Positions 20,629 through 29,107 of a stretch of 64,000 bases of DNA are shown piece by piece (the first letter of the stretch is position 1; every line of letters begins with the position of its first letter). The notes below the pieces were generated by a model. It searched no databases. It worked only from the letters and a program-made list of their open reading frames with translations, and was not told where the DNA came from. The stretch lies in contig NZ_CP080332.1 of NCBI RefSeq assembly GCF_019456655.1, forward strand, positions 868,001-932,000, given 5' to 3'. The stretch comes from Mycolicibacterium diernhoferi (GTDB taxonomy: Bacteria > Actinomycetota > Actinomycetes > Mycobacteriales > Mycobacteriaceae). Both the position numbers and the translations under genes were made by a program.

Positions 20629-21246
20629 ATGAGCGAGAAGACCCAGCCCACCGTCGAAGACCTCAAGGCTCCCTTGTTGGCGGCCGTCGGTGCTGCCGAT
20701 CTGGCCCTGGCCAAGGTCAACGAGATCGTCGAGACCCTGCGTGACCGTGCCGGCGATGCCCGCACCGACGCCGAGTCGCGTGTCGAGGAAGGCCGTGCCC
20801 GGCTGACCAAGCTGCAGGAGGACCTGCCGACCCAGTTCGACGAGCTGCGCGACAAGCTGACCTCCGAGGAGCTGCGCAAGGTCGCCGAGAAGTACGCCGA
20901 TGAGGCGCAGAGCCAGTACAACAAGCTGGTCGAGCGCGGCGAGGCCGCCCTGGAGCGGCTGCGCAACCAGCCCGCTCTGGAGAGTGCCAGCGCCCGTGTC
21001 GAAGAGGTCACCGACCAGGCCGTCGAGCTGACCCAGGATGCGCTCGGCTCCGTCGCCAGCCAGACCCGCGCGGTCGGCGAACGTGCCGCCAAGCTGGTCG
21101 GCGTGGAGCTGCCGAAGAAGGACGAGAAGCCCGCCCCGGCGAAGAAGGCCCCGGCCAAGAAGGCCGCCACCCCGGCCGCCACCCCGGCCGCCAAGAAGGC
21201 CGCTCCGGCCAAGAAGGCCCCGGCCAAGAAGGTCACCCAGAAGTAG
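20629..21246 (+). CDS. hbhA: Heparin-binding haemagglutinin HbhA
   Basis: This 205-residue protein has a long N-terminal coiled coil (about 10-160) and a C-terminal Lys/Ala/Pro tail of repeated PAKKA units (165-205), which is the heparin-binding, methylatable region in known HbhA. It mediates adhesion and is also linked to cell-surface and lipid-inclusion functions. ATG 20629 has GAGAGGAAA upstream. The frame remains open far upstream but that stretch overlaps the Xre gene. The tail repeats resemble those of fast growers. Confidence 0.96.
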   Translation: MSEKTQPTVEDLKAPLLAAVGAADLALAKVNEIVETLRDRAGDARTDAESRVEEGRARLTKLQEDLPTQFDELRDKLTSEELRKVAEKYADEAQSQYNKLVERGEAALERLRNQPALESASARVEEVTDQAVELTQDALGSVASQTRAVGERAAKLVGVELPKKDEKPAPAKKAPAKKAATPAATPAAKKAAPAKKAPAKKVTQK

Positions 21247-21301
21247 GTTCGCCGCCTTCATTCGCCAACTTGAACGGCACCCGCATAGGCTTGCAGGCGT
21301 G

Positions 21302-21583
21302 ATGCTTGCAAACCTGGCGGGTGCCATTCTTCTTGTGCTGGTCGGAGTCGTGGTCGTGGCCGGCGTGTACTCGTTCGTGCACGCCGCGATGCAACGGCCC
21401 GACGCCTATACCGCCGCCGGCAAGCTCACCAAGCCGGTGTGGCTGTTGATCCTCGGCGGTGGCGTGCTGCTCGCCCTGCTGCTGCAGGACGCGTTCGGCG
21501 CCGCGATCTGTGCCTGCGCGACCGGTGTCTACCTGGTCGATGTGCGGCCCAAGATCCTGGAGATCCAGGGAAAGTCGCGCTGA
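21302..21583 (+). CDS. DUF2516 small membrane protein (Rv0476-like)
   Basis: This 93-residue protein has an N-terminal membrane segment (about 4-26) and a second hydrophobic region (about 48-75). The conserved tail [18 protein letters not shown] is nearly identical to Rv0476. ATG 21302 (or GTG 21299) begins 55 bp after hbhA. The gene is followed 4 bp later by the secreted DUF2599 gene, suggesting an operon. No function is known. Confidence 0.82.
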   Translation: MLANLAGAILLVLVGVVVVAGVYSFVHAAMQRPDAYTAAGKLTKPVWLLILGGGVLLALLLQDAFGAAICACATGVYLVDVRPKILEIQGKSR

Positions 21584-21587
21584 GCGG

Positions 21588-21983
21588 ATGCGCATCCTGA
21601 TCGCCGCACTCGTTGCGGCCGGCGTGTGCGCCGCTGCTACCCCCGTGGCGCACGCCGACGCGCTCTACATCGACCGCACCGAATGGGTGGCCTGGGGCGA
21701 TTTGAAGAGCCTGCGCGTGTACCCGAGCGCCACCGGCCGCGCCGAAGCCGCGATCCCGGGCACCCAGGCGCAGCAGAACCAGGCCTGGGCCGAGGTGCTC
21801 GAGCTCGCCCCGGAGGCCGATATCCCGGGCATGCAAGCACAATTCAACTGCCACTGGCAGTTCGCCGAGTTCGTCGAGCCCGGTAAGACCAGCTGGAATC
21901 TGGAGCCGTGGCGGCCCGTGGTCACCGACGCCGAGTTGGTGGCCGCCGGCTGCAACCCGGGCGGCACCGAGGAACCGTTCTGA
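21588..21983 (+). CDS. Secreted DUF2599 protein (Rv0477-like)
   Basis: This 131-residue protein has a clear signal peptide (residues 1-23, cleavage after AHA-D). The mature DUF2599 domain has two cysteines (FNCHWQFAE and AAGCNPG) that probably form a disulfide outside the membrane. The conserved [13 protein letters not shown] segment matches Rv0477. Its stop overlaps the deoC start (TGATG), so translation is coupled. The function is unknown. Confidence 0.85.
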   Translation: MRILIAALVAAGVCAAATPVAHADALYIDRTEWVAWGDLKSLRVYPSATGRAEAAIPGTQAQQNQAWAEVLELAPEADIPGMQAQFNCHWQFAEFVEPGKTSWNLEPWRPVVTDAELVAAGCNPGGTEEPF

Positions 21984-22675
21984 TGGGGTACGCCCGGGCG
22001 GAGGTGGCCGCGCTCGTCGACCACACCCTGCTCAAACCCGAGGCCACCCCGGCCGACGTCACCGCACTGGTCGCCGAGGGCGCCGCACTCGGGGTCTTCT
22101 CGGTGTGCGTGTCCCCGCCGTTGGTACCGGTCGCGGTGGCCGCGGCACCAGCCGGATCGGGCACGGCACCAGCCGGGCTGGCCGTCGCCGCGGTCGCGGG
22201 ATTCCCGTCCGGGAAACATCTTTCGGAGATCAAGGCCATCGAAGCCGCGCGCGCGGTCGCCGCGGGTGCTGCCGAGATCGACATGGTCATCGACGTCGGT
22301 ACGGCGCTGACCGGGGACCTGGCCGCCGTCAGCGCGGACGTGGCGGCGGTGCGTGCCGCGGTACCCGGGGCGACCCTGAAGGTGATCGTCGAATCGGCGG
22401 CGCTGCTGGAGTTCTCCGGAGCGCCGCTACTCGCCGATGTCTGCCGGGCCGCCCGCGACGCCGGTGCCGATTTCGTCAAGACCTCCACCGGTTTTCACCC
22501 CAGCGGGGGAGCGTCGGTGGCGGCCGTGCAGACCATGGCCGCGGCGGTGCCGGGACTCGGCGTCAAGGCCAGCGGCGGCATCCGGACGGCCGAAGCCGCC
22601 GTCGCACTGCTCGACGCCGGGGCCACCCGACTGGGACTGTCGGGCACCCGGGCCGTCCTCGACGGGCTGTCCTGA
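21983..22675 (+). CDS. deoC: Deoxyribose-phosphate aldolase
   Basis: This 230-residue class I aldolase cleaves 2-deoxyribose-5-phosphate to glyceraldehyde-3-phosphate and acetaldehyde in deoxynucleoside catabolism. The TIM barrel has HTLLKPEAT near the N-terminus, Schiff-base Lys166 in DFVKTSTGF, and the second lysine in [12 protein letters not shown] 21983 overlaps the previous stop. The stop lies 7 bp from the convergent DUF2993 gene. Confidence 0.96.
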   Translation: MGYARAEVAALVDHTLLKPEATPADVTALVAEGAALGVFSVCVSPPLVPVAVAAAPAGSGTAPAGLAVAAVAGFPSGKHLSEIKAIEAARAVAAGAAEIDMVIDVGTALTGDLAAVSADVAAVRAAVPGATLKVIVESAALLEFSGAPLLADVCRAARDAGADFVKTSTGFHPSGGASVAAVQTMAAAVPGLGVKASGGIRTAEAAVALLDAGATRLGLSGTRAVLDGLS

Positions 22676-22684
22676 CCAGATCGG

Positions 22685-23590
22685 TCAGGGCAGACCGGCG
22701 AAGCAGGGATCGCCGCCGGCGCCGCTGCGTCCGGGCGGCATGGTCGCATTGCGGGTCGAGTACTTGGCCGTCACGCCCTTGTCGGTGACCTGCACGCTGT
22801 CGGCGTGGATGCCCAGCGGGATGTTCTCGGTGATCTGCTTGATGAACGCGTCCAGGGCCGGCTGCACCGTCTCCCGGGGCAGCATGAAGCCCAGCCCGGT
22901 CAGGCTCTGCACGCTCAGCGCCAACTGATTGTTGACGACCTCCGGCTTGACGACGATGCTGCCCAGCGTCGCCTGCAGTTCGATGGTGCCCGAACTCGGG
23001 TTGGTGGTCACATTGCTGACGAAGCCGCCGACCAGCGGGATCTGGTCCTGGATGGTCTTCTTGATGCCATCGGCGGTCCAGTTGATGGTGGCGTCCAGCG
23101 CGCCGATGGTGCCCGGCGAGTTCTGGTTACCGGTCAGCCGCACATCGTTGATGACGATCTCGGCCTTCATGCCCTCGGCTTCGCGGACCCGGTTCCCGGC
23201 CGTGGTCACGGTGATGTTGTTGTAGTGCTTGCCGAAGTGCTGCAGCAGGAACGGCCGAGGTCCGAAGGACACGTCGACGTCGTCCTGGACCACACAGGAG
23301 TTGATCCGGGTGACGGTCTTGTCGGCGATCTGGCGCGCGATCAGTTCGGCGGCCACGACACCGGCGACGGCCAGCGCCACCACGATGACGACCACCAGCA
23401 CGATCGACAGCGGATCGCGGAACAGCCGCTTGAGCTTGCCCTGCGGCTGCTCAGCCTCGGGCTGAACCTCCTGCTGCGGGTGCGGTTCAGCCTGCGCGTG
23501 CGGCTGCGGCGGCTGCTCGGGCTGGGCGGGCTGTGCCGCGGGCGGGGGCGGCGGCACCTGTTCGGTGGGGCGGGCCCAGGGATCGGTCAC
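22685..23590 (-). CDS. DUF2993 (LmeA-like) membrane-anchored protein, Rv0479c-like
   Basis: This 301-residue protein has a cytoplasmic Pro/Gln-rich head (1-50), one membrane helix (about 60-85) and an external DUF2993 domain. The only characterised relative with this domain is the lipomannan-elongation factor LmeA, which is a different gene, so function is not transferred here. GTG 23590 overlaps the stop of the nitrilase gene (GTGA), indicating coupling. It ends next to convergent deoC. Confidence 0.85.
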   Translation of the reverse strand: MTDPWARPTEQVPPPPPAAQPAQPEQPPQPHAQAEPHPQQEVQPEAEQPQGKLKRLFRDPLSIVLVVVIVVALAVAGVVAAELIARQIADKTVTRINSCVVQDDVDVSFGPRPFLLQHFGKHYNNITVTTAGNRVREAEGMKAEIVINDVRLTGNQNSPGTIGALDATINWTADGIKKTIQDQIPLVGGFVSNVTTNPSSGTIELQATLGSIVVKPEVVNNQLALSVQSLTGLGFMLPRETVQPALDAFIKQITENIPLGIHADSVQVTDKGVTAKYSTRNATMPPGRSGAGGDPCFAGLP

Positions 23591-24393
23591 GGACTCGATT
23601 GTGCCTTAGCGAACTGAGTGCGGTTACCGAGCACCGCGATCGTCTCGCGGGCCTTCGCCGCGGCGGCCAGGTCCAGATCGGTCACGACAAGCTCCTCCTC
23701 GGCGCCGGCGGCCGCGATGACCTCGCCGGTTGCCGAGGCGACCAGACTGCCGCCCACGCCGGTGGGACCCAGCGCGGCGATCTCGTCACCGGGGTAGGCC
23801 TGATCGACCGCGGCCACGATGCCGGTGGTGTCGATGGCCCGGGCCCGGGCCAGCAACGTCCACTGGTCGAGCTTGCCCGGACCGGTGCCCCAGGATGCGT
23901 GCACGGTGATGAGCTGGGCACCCCGATCAGCCAGGTCGAGGTACAACTCGGGGAACCGGACGTCATAACAGAGCGTCAGCCCGACCTTGACTCCTGCGAC
24001 GTCGATCACGGTCGGCTCGCTGCCCGGCGCGACGGTCTTGGATTCGGTGAACCCGAACGCGTCGTAGAGGTGGATCTTGTCGTAGTGCGCATCCACGCCC
24101 GGGCCGGTGGCGATCAGGGTATTGGTGACCCGCCCGTCCCCGGAGGGGCGGAACATGCCCGCGACCACCGTCACACCGCACCGCTGCGCGACGGCGCGGA
24201 CGCCGTCGGCCCAGCGGCCGTCCAGCGGCTCGGCCACCGGGGCCAGCGGGACCCCGAACCGGCACATGGTGGCCTCCGGGAACAGCACGAGCGCGGCACC
24301 GGCATCGGCGGCCCGGCGGCTGAACGTCTCGACGAGATCCAGGTTCGCCGCGGGATCGGTGCCGGACCGGATCTGGGCCAGGGCTATCCGCAT
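23587..24393 (-). CDS. Nitrilase-superfamily C-N hydrolase (Rv0480c-like)
   Basis: This 268-residue amidase has the complete catalytic triad: Glu40 (LFPEATMCRFG), Lys106 (HYDKIHLYDAFG) and Cys142 (LTLCYDVRFPELY). The YDKIHLYD/FxESxT pattern is that of the Nit1/deaminated-glutathione amidase branch, which repairs a glutathione by-product; mycobacteria lack glutathione, so the true substrate is uncertain. ATG 24393 sits 6 nt after TAGGCT on the minus strand, fitting a leaderless start. The gene is coupled to the downstream DUF2993 gene. Confidence 0.9.
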   Translation of the reverse strand: MRIALAQIRSGTDPAANLDLVETFSRRAADAGAALVLFPEATMCRFGVPLAPVAEPLDGRWADGVRAVAQRCGVTVVAGMFRPSGDGRVTNTLIATGPGVDAHYDKIHLYDAFGFTESKTVAPGSEPTVIDVAGVKVGLTLCYDVRFPELYLDLADRGAQLITVHASWGTGPGKLDQWTLLARARAIDTTGIVAAVDQAYPGDEIAALGPTGVGGSLVASATGEVIAAAGAEEELVVTDLDLAAAAKARETIAVLGNRTQFAKAQSSP

Positions 24394-24399
24394 ACCGTC

Positions 24400-24405
24400 A
24401 GCCTA
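24400..24405 (-). promoter_or_regulatory. -10 box of leaderless nitrilase gene
   Basis: TAGGCT on the minus strand is followed by 6 nt and ATG 24393. It lies inside the end of the upstream methyltransferase gene. Confidence 0.5.
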
Positions 24406-25218
24406 GGGCCCGTCGGACGGGCGCGTCGGGGACACCGTGGCCCATGGCACGGTCAGCACCCCGTCCCGCAACCGGCGGCGTGGGGGATCGACGGGAAAGC
24501 CCTCGGCGCGCAGCTGCTCCAGCATCGCCCGCCAGCGCACCCGCGGACCGAACACTCCGTGCCCGGCGGCGCTCGCCCAGGCACGGTCCGCGGCCTGCAG
24601 CAGGGTGTGGATCGGCTGGCCCGCCACGTTGTGGTGGATCAACACCTTCGGCAGCCGCTCGGCCAGATCCGAGGGCTGCTCGATGGCGAACGGATCGCAG
24701 GCCAGCGTCAGGCTCACCGGGCCGTCGGCGTCCAGCAGCACCCAGCAGCAGAGCCGGCCCAGCTCGTCACAGGTGCCGTCGACGATCAACCCGCCGGGGG
24801 TCAGCCGGGCCCGCAGCTGGGCCCAGGCGGTGTCCACCTCGGTGACCGGATACTGCCGCAGCACGTTGAAGGCCCGCACCAGGACCGGGCGCAGGCCGGC
24901 GAGCTCGAAGCCGCCGAGCGCGAACTCGACGCCCTCCACGGCCGACCGCTGCGCCGTGGCGACCCGCTCCGGGTGGATTTCCAGGCCGACCACCCGGACG
25001 TCGGCGCGCACCGTCTGCAGTCGCGCCGCCAGTTCCAGGGTGGTGACCGGCAGGGCGCCGTAACCCAGATCGACGACCAGTGGATCCGCGGCGCCCAGCA
25101 GCGCGGCCCGCACGCGTGGGGAGTGCACCAGCCAGCGGTCGCTTCGCCGCAGCCGGTTGTAACCGGTGGTGCCCCGGGTCGGGAGTCCTACCGGTTTCAG
25201 GCCCGTGCGTTGATCCAT
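24403..25218 (-). CDS. Class I SAM-dependent methyltransferase-like protein
   Basis: This 271-residue protein has a Rossmann methyltransferase core: VVDLGYGALP (about 48-57) in the SAM-loop position, then VVGLEIHPERV ending strand 2. The SAM loop lacks the usual GxGxG (DLGYGA), so catalysis is likely but not certain. The start (ATG 25218) overlaps the end of the DUF2505 gene by 22 bp. No substrate can be named. The gene has no counterpart between Rv0480c and Rv0481c in M. tuberculosis. Confidence 0.7.
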   Translation of the reverse strand: MDQRTGLKPVGLPTRGTTGYNRLRRSDRWLVHSPRVRAALLGAADPLVVDLGYGALPVTTLELAARLQTVRADVRVVGLEIHPERVATAQRSAVEGVEFALGGFELAGLRPVLVRAFNVLRQYPVTEVDTAWAQLRARLTPGGLIVDGTCDELGRLCCWVLLDADGPVSLTLACDPFAIEQPSDLAERLPKVLIHHNVAGQPIHTLLQAADRAWASAAGHGVFGPRVRWRAMLEQLRAEGFPVDPPRRRLRDGVLTVPWATVSPTRPSDGP

Positions 25219-25703
25219 GCGGAGGTGAACTCTTCTTCCAGCCGGACCATCTCGGCGAGTTGGCCGCCGATGAACTCCTCGACCTTGCCGCCCACCAACG
25301 GGATCTTCACCGCGACGGTGGCGCGCACATCCGCGCGCGCGCCGCGCGGGGTACCGGTCAGTTCCGCGGTACCGGTCACCTTCACCGGGGCTCCCGGCAC
25401 GGCACCGGAGATGACGGCGCGGGCGCGGCCGTCGCGCACCGGGGTCCAGATCTCCTCGCGGACCAGGGTGAGGTCACCGGAGTGCAGGGCGCTGACGAAA
25501 CCGGGCAGCCGGTGGAACCGCACCGTCTGGGTGGTGCCGATATCGAGGCCGCCGTCGTCGCGGACGGCCAGCGTGTCCAGGGACACCGCGTCACATCCGG
25601 ACTTCTCCAGGCGCTCCAGCCAATAGGTCTTCTCGGCGAACGCGTCGAACACCTCGGTGACGCTGCACGCGTATTCGGCTGCCATGTCGTAGGAGCGCGG
25701 CAT
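25197..25703 (-). CDS. DUF2505 protein (Rv0481c-like)
   Basis: This 168-residue protein matches DUF2505, a START/SRPBCC-like fold that may bind a small hydrophobic ligand. ATG 25703 is chosen over ATG 25685 because TAGCGT lies 7 nt upstream, the leaderless pattern. The frame upstream of 25703 is only the complement of murB. The gene is divergent from murB with promoters that overlap each other. The function is unknown. Confidence 0.82.
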   Translation of the reverse strand: MPRSYDMAAEYACSVTEVFDAFAEKTYWLERLEKSGCDAVSLDTLAVRDDGGLDIGTTQTVRFHRLPGFVSALHSGDLTLVREEIWTPVRDGRARAVISGAVPGAPVKVTGTAELTGTPRGARADVRATVAVKIPLVGGKVEEFIGGQLAEMVRLEEEFTSAWINARA

Positions 25704-25710
25704 GGCGGTC

Positions 25711-25720
25711 ACGCTACCGT
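25711..25720. promoter_or_regulatory. Overlapping divergent -10 boxes for murB and the DUF2505 gene
   Basis: TAGCGT on the minus strand (25711-25716) is 7 nt before ATG 25703. TACCGT on the plus strand (25715-25720) is 8 nt before GTG 25729. The two boxes share two bases. Confidence 0.55.
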
Positions 25721-25728
25721 TAGCGTCC

Positions 25729-26784
25729 GTGGCCGGACCGAATTTCGCTGGCGCGGCGGTGACGGAGAACGTGCCGCTGGCCGAGCTGACGACCCTGCGC
25801 ATCGGCCCCGTGGCGGCGCGGCTGATCACCTGTGACAGCACCGCCAAACTCGCCGCCGTGGCCTCGGCGCTGCCGGTCGGTGACGACGTGATGGTGCTGG
25901 CCGGCGGCTCCAACGTGGTGATGGCCGACGACCTGACCGGGTTGACCGTGATCGCGGTGGCCAATACGGGCATCACCGTGGAGGGCGCCGTGCTGCGCGC
26001 CGAGGCCGGTGCCGTCTGGGATGACGTGGTGGCCACCGCGTTGGCGCACGGCCTGGGCGGGCTGGAATGCCTGTCCGGCATCCCCGGGTCGGCCGGGGCC
26101 ACCCCGATCCAGAACGTCGGGGCCTACGGCGCCGAGGTCGCCGACACCATCACCGCGGTCCGCCTCCTCGACCGTGCCACCGGTGCCGACGAATGGGTCC
26201 GGCCCGAGAAGCTGGGATTCGGCTACCGGCACAGCGTGCTCAAGTACCAGTCCTCGGTGATCGTGCTGGAGGTCGAATTCACCCTGGACCCGGCCGGCCG
26301 CAGCGCGCCGCTGCGGTACGGCGAACTGGCCACCGCACTCGACGCGCAGCCCGGCGAGACCGCGGACCCCGCCCGGGTGCGGGCGGCGGTGCTGGCCCTG
26401 CGCGGCGCCAAGGGCATGGTGCTCGACGCGGGCGACCACGACACCTGGAGCGTGGGCTCCTTCTTCACCAACCCGGTGGTGGCACCCGAGGTGTTCGAGC
26501 GGCTACGCGAGCAGGAACCGGGCCGGGTGCCGCACTATCCGGCGGCGGACGGGGTGAAACTGGCCGCCGGGTGGCTGGTCGAGCGAGCCGGTTTCGGCAA
26601 GGGATATCCCGGGCCCGACGCGTCTGCCGCCCTGTCCACCAAACATGCGCTGGCCCTCACCAACCGCGGCACGGCCGGTACCGCCGAGGTCCTGGCGCTG
26701 GCCAGGACGATTCGCGACGGTGTGCGGAGCCGGTTCGGGATCGAACTCACACCGGAACCTGTACTGATCGGTTGTGCGCTCTAG
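25729..26784 (+). CDS. murB: UDP-N-acetylenolpyruvoylglucosamine reductase MurB
   Basis: This FAD enzyme reduces UDP-GlcNAc-enolpyruvate to UDP-MurNAc in peptidoglycan precursor synthesis. From GTG 25729 it has 351 residues; ATG 25702 would add nine but overlaps both promoters. The FAD domain shows VLAGGSNVV and [23 protein letters not shown]. The C-terminal domain has [11 protein letters not shown] with the catalytic Ser and [13 protein letters not shown]. The following L,D-transpeptidase gene lies 15 bp downstream with its own -10, so the locus groups wall-synthesis genes. Confidence 0.94.
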   Translation: MAGPNFAGAAVTENVPLAELTTLRIGPVAARLITCDSTAKLAAVASALPVGDDVMVLAGGSNVVMADDLTGLTVIAVANTGITVEGAVLRAEAGAVWDDVVATALAHGLGGLECLSGIPGSAGATPIQNVGAYGAEVADTITAVRLLDRATGADEWVRPEKLGFGYRHSVLKYQSSVIVLEVEFTLDPAGRSAPLRYGELATALDAQPGETADPARVRAAVLALRGAKGMVLDAGDHDTWSVGSFFTNPVVAPEVFERLREQEPGRVPHYPAADGVKLAAGWLVERAGFGKGYPGPDASAALSTKHALALTNRGTAGTAEVLALARTIRDGVRSRFGIELTPEPVLIGCAL

Positions 26785-26785
26785 G

Positions 26786-26791
26786 TACGCT
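26786..26791 (+). promoter_or_regulatory. -10 box of leaderless lprQ
   Basis: TACGCT lies 8 nt before GTG 26800 and just past the murB stop. Confidence 0.5.
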
Positions 26792-26799
26792 GGGTCCAC

Positions 26800-28113
26800 G
26801 TGAGAGATGCCGGGGAGTACCACCACGCGCCGCTGAGCAGGCGTCGTGCCCTCACGATCCTGGGTCTCGGTGGTGCCGGCGTCCTGGCCGCCTGTGCCGG
26901 GACCGGTCCCGGCGGCAGCGCGCCCGAGGCCGATGAGCCCGCCGCAGCGCCGACCGTCACCCTCCGTCCCGACGACGCCACCGATGGCGTGCTGCCCACC
27001 GAGTCGGTCAACGCCACGGTCGGCGACGGCTGGTTCCAGCGGATCGCGCTGACCAACGCCGCCGGCAAGGTCATCGCGGGCAAACTCAACCGCGACCGCA
27101 CCGAGTTCACCGTCACCGAGCCGCTGGGTTACGGCGGCGAGTACACCTGGTCCGGGTCGGTGGTCGGCCGTGACGGCCAGGCGGTGCCGGTCACCGGCTC
27201 GTTCAGCACGGTCAACCCGCAGACCATCGTCAACGGCCGGTTCCAGCTCGCCGATCACCAGACCGTCGGGGTGGCCGCACCGATCATCCTGCAGTTCGAC
27301 GCCGCCATCGCCGCGGAAGATCGCGCACGCGTGGAGAAGGCCCTGAAGGTCACCACGACACCGGAGGTCGAGGGCGGCTGGGCCTGGTTGCCCGACGAGG
27401 CGGGCGGTTCCCGGGTGCACTGGCGGACCCGCGAGTACTACCCGGCGGGCACCACGGTGCACGTCGACGCCGACCTCTACGGGGTGTCGTTCGGGCCCGA
27501 CGCCTACGGGGCGGCCGACTCGACGCTGGACTTCACCATCGGTAGGCGCCAGGTGGTCAGGGCCGAGGCGTCCAGCCACCGCATCCAGGTGCTCGACGGC
27601 GCCGGCGCGGTGTTCATGGACTTCCCGTGCAGCTACGGGGAGGGCGACCTGGACCGCAACGTCACCCGCAGCGGCGTCCACGTGGTCACCGAGAAGTACG
27701 AGGACTTCTACATGACCAACCCGGCGGCCGGGTACGCCAACGTGCGGGAACGCTTCGCGGTGCGGATCTCCAACAACGGCGAGTTCATCCACGCCAACCC
27801 GGCCAGCTCGGGTGCCCAGGGCAACAGCAATGTCACCAACGGCTGCATCAACCTGTCGCTGGCCGACGCCGAGCAGTACTTCAACACCGCGATATACGGC
27901 GACCCTGTCGAGGTCACCGGTACCCGCATCCCACTGTCCTACGCCGACGGGGACATCTGGGACTGGGCCGTCCCGTGGGACGAGTGGAGGGCCATGTCGG
28001 CGCTGTCCGGGGAGGAGCCCCCGTCCGACATCCCGGAGTCGGCGCCGGTCACCCCCAGTGATGCGCCGACCCTGTCGGGCACTCCCACCACGACGACGAC
28101 GCCGGGCCGTTGA
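26800..28113 (+). CDS. lprQ: Lipoprotein L,D-transpeptidase LprQ (LdtE/Ldt5 type)
   Basis: This 437-residue enzyme forms 3-3 cross-links in peptidoglycan outside the membrane. The signal peptide has a twin-arginine-like SRRRAL start and a lipobox LAAC with lipidated Cys32. Ig-like domains (about 50-250) precede the YkuD catalytic domain, with His331 ([10 protein letters not shown]) and Cys349 in VTNGCINLS. The Thr/Pro-rich tail is low in complexity. GTG 26800 is supported by a -10 box 8 nt upstream. The architecture equals M. tuberculosis Rv0483. Confidence 0.94.
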   Translation: MRDAGEYHHAPLSRRRALTILGLGGAGVLAACAGTGPGGSAPEADEPAAAPTVTLRPDDATDGVLPTESVNATVGDGWFQRIALTNAAGKVIAGKLNRDRTEFTVTEPLGYGGEYTWSGSVVGRDGQAVPVTGSFSTVNPQTIVNGRFQLADHQTVGVAAPIILQFDAAIAAEDRARVEKALKVTTTPEVEGGWAWLPDEAGGSRVHWRTREYYPAGTTVHVDADLYGVSFGPDAYGAADSTLDFTIGRRQVVRAEASSHRIQVLDGAGAVFMDFPCSYGEGDLDRNVTRSGVHVVTEKYEDFYMTNPAAGYANVRERFAVRISNNGEFIHANPASSGAQGNSNVTNGCINLSLADAEQYFNTAIYGDPVEVTGTRIPLSYADGDIWDWAVPWDEWRAMSALSGEEPPSDIPESAPVTPSDAPTLSGTPTTTTTPGR

Positions 28114-28118
28114 GTCGG

Positions 28119-28877
28119 TCAGGCCTGGCGGTTGATCCGTGACCCGGTCGCACCGGTCACCTGATCGCGCGGGCGGACCACGATGAGGTCCAGGTCGACG
28201 TGCGACGGGCGGCTCGCGACGAACCCGATCACCTCGGCGATGTCCTCGGCGACCAGCGGGGTCACCCCCTCGTAGACCTTGTCGGCACGCCCGGCGTCCC
28301 CGTCGAAGCGGTTCAGCGAGAAGTCGGTCTTCACCATCCCCGGCGCAACTTCGGTGAGCCGCACCGGCTTTCCGAAGAGTTCGCTGCGCAGCGTGCGGTG
28401 CAGGACGCCCTGGGCATGCTTGGCGCTCGTGTATCCCGATCCGTTGTCGTAGACCTCGTGGGCGGCGATCGAGGTGACGGTGACGATCAGGCCGTCGCCG
28501 GAATCGATCAGCTTCGGAAGCAGCGCCTTGGTCACGTGCAGGGTGCCCAGCACATTGGCCTCCCACATCCACCGCCAATTCTCGATGTCGGCCTCGGCCA
28601 CCGACTCCAGGCCGCGGGCCCCGCCGGCGTTGTTGACGAGCACATCCACCCGGTCCAGCTGTTCGGCGAGCGCCGCGACGGCGGCGGGATCAGTGACATC
28701 CGCCACAATTGCGGTGCCGTCGATCTCGGTGGCCAGCGCCTCGATGGGCTCCTTGCGCCGGGCCACGCAGATCACCCGAAAACCAAGGCTGGCAAGGGTT
28801 TTCGCGGTTGCTTCGCCAATTCCGGCGCTGGCTCCGGTGACTACCGCGACGCGGCGCTGATCTGTTGGGGTGCTCAT
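28119..28877 (-). CDS. Short-chain dehydrogenase/reductase (Rv0484c-like)
   Basis: This 252-residue classical SDR has the cofactor motif TGASAGIGE (about 13-21), NNAG near 83 and the YTSAK catalytic pair. An Arg pair after strand 2 (CVARRKEP) suggests NADP. ATG 28877 lies 7 nt after TAGTGT on the minus strand, fitting a leaderless start. The substrate is unknown. The gene is convergent with lprQ (5 bp apart) and divergent from the Cys-leader/mshA unit. Confidence 0.9.
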   Translation of the reverse strand: MSTPTDQRRVAVVTGASAGIGEATAKTLASLGFRVICVARRKEPIEALATEIDGTAIVADVTDPAAVAALAEQLDRVDVLVNNAGGARGLESVAEADIENWRWMWEANVLGTLHVTKALLPKLIDSGDGLIVTVTSIAAHEVYDNGSGYTSAKHAQGVLHRTLRSELFGKPVRLTEVAPGMVKTDFSLNRFDGDAGRADKVYEGVTPLVAEDIAEVIGFVASRPSHVDLDLIVVRPRDQVTGATGSRINRQA

Positions 28878-28884
28878 GGTGTCA

Positions 28885-28890
28885 ACACTA
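28885..28890 (-). promoter_or_regulatory. -10 box of leaderless SDR gene
   Basis: TAGTGT on the minus strand is followed by 7 nt and ATG 28877. Confidence 0.5.
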
Positions 28891-28932
28891 GGCCCGCGCA
28901 TCCGACCATCGCGCAAGCCCCGATGGTCGTGC

Positions 28933-28938
28933 TACGTT
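28933..28938 (+). promoter_or_regulatory. -10 box of the Cys leader peptide
   Basis: TACGTT lies 6 nt before GTG 28945, so the transcript would begin at or next to the leader start codon. Confidence 0.6.
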
Positions 28939-28944
28939 GACGAC

Positions 28945-29025
28945 GTGTCCCAGATCAGTCAGGCGAGCCGTCTCGCCGTGCGGCGTGCGTGTTGTTGTTG
29001 CGCAAACGCCGCCGCGCCCTGCTGA
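28945..29025 (+). CDS. Leaderless polycysteine leader peptide upstream of ROK-mshA
   Basis: This 26-codon frame (GTG to TGA) ends in VRRACCCCANAAAPC: four consecutive Cys codons (28990-29001) plus a terminal Cys. A -10 box 6 nt upstream makes it leaderless. Leaderless polycysteine short frames have been described in mycobacteria as cysteine-responsive attenuators of sulfur genes. The downstream genes lead to MshA, first step of mycothiol synthesis, which consumes cysteine. Between this stop and the ROK start are competing stems (see the element at 29031-29101). I infer that ribosome stalling at the Cys codons changes expression of the ROK-mshA unit. Confidence 0.75.
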   Translation: MSQISQASRLAVRRACCCCANAAAPC

Positions 29026-29030
29026 CCTGA

Positions 29031-29101
29031 GGACCTTTCGGTCCCGCTGAGTCGCCCGGTGTGGCAGATGCCCACCCCCTTCCGACTCAGACCAGAGGAC
29101 C
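29031..29101 (+). promoter_or_regulatory. Candidate attenuator stems between Cys leader and ROK gene
   Basis: GGACC (29031-29035) can pair with GGTCC (29040-29044). CTGAGTCG (29047-29054) can pair with CGACTCAG (29083-29090). The GGACC inside the ROK ribosome-site region (29097-29101) could also pair with the same GGTCC. The first and third pairings exclude each other, as expected for attenuation. Confidence 0.45.
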
Positions 29102-29107
29102 CCCATC

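Noticed and set aside
23533..28578. Two very long open frames (697 and 691 codons) opposite the nitrilase-methyltransferase and murB-lprQ genes
   Set aside because: GC-driven shadows of conserved genes on the other strand, without motifs.
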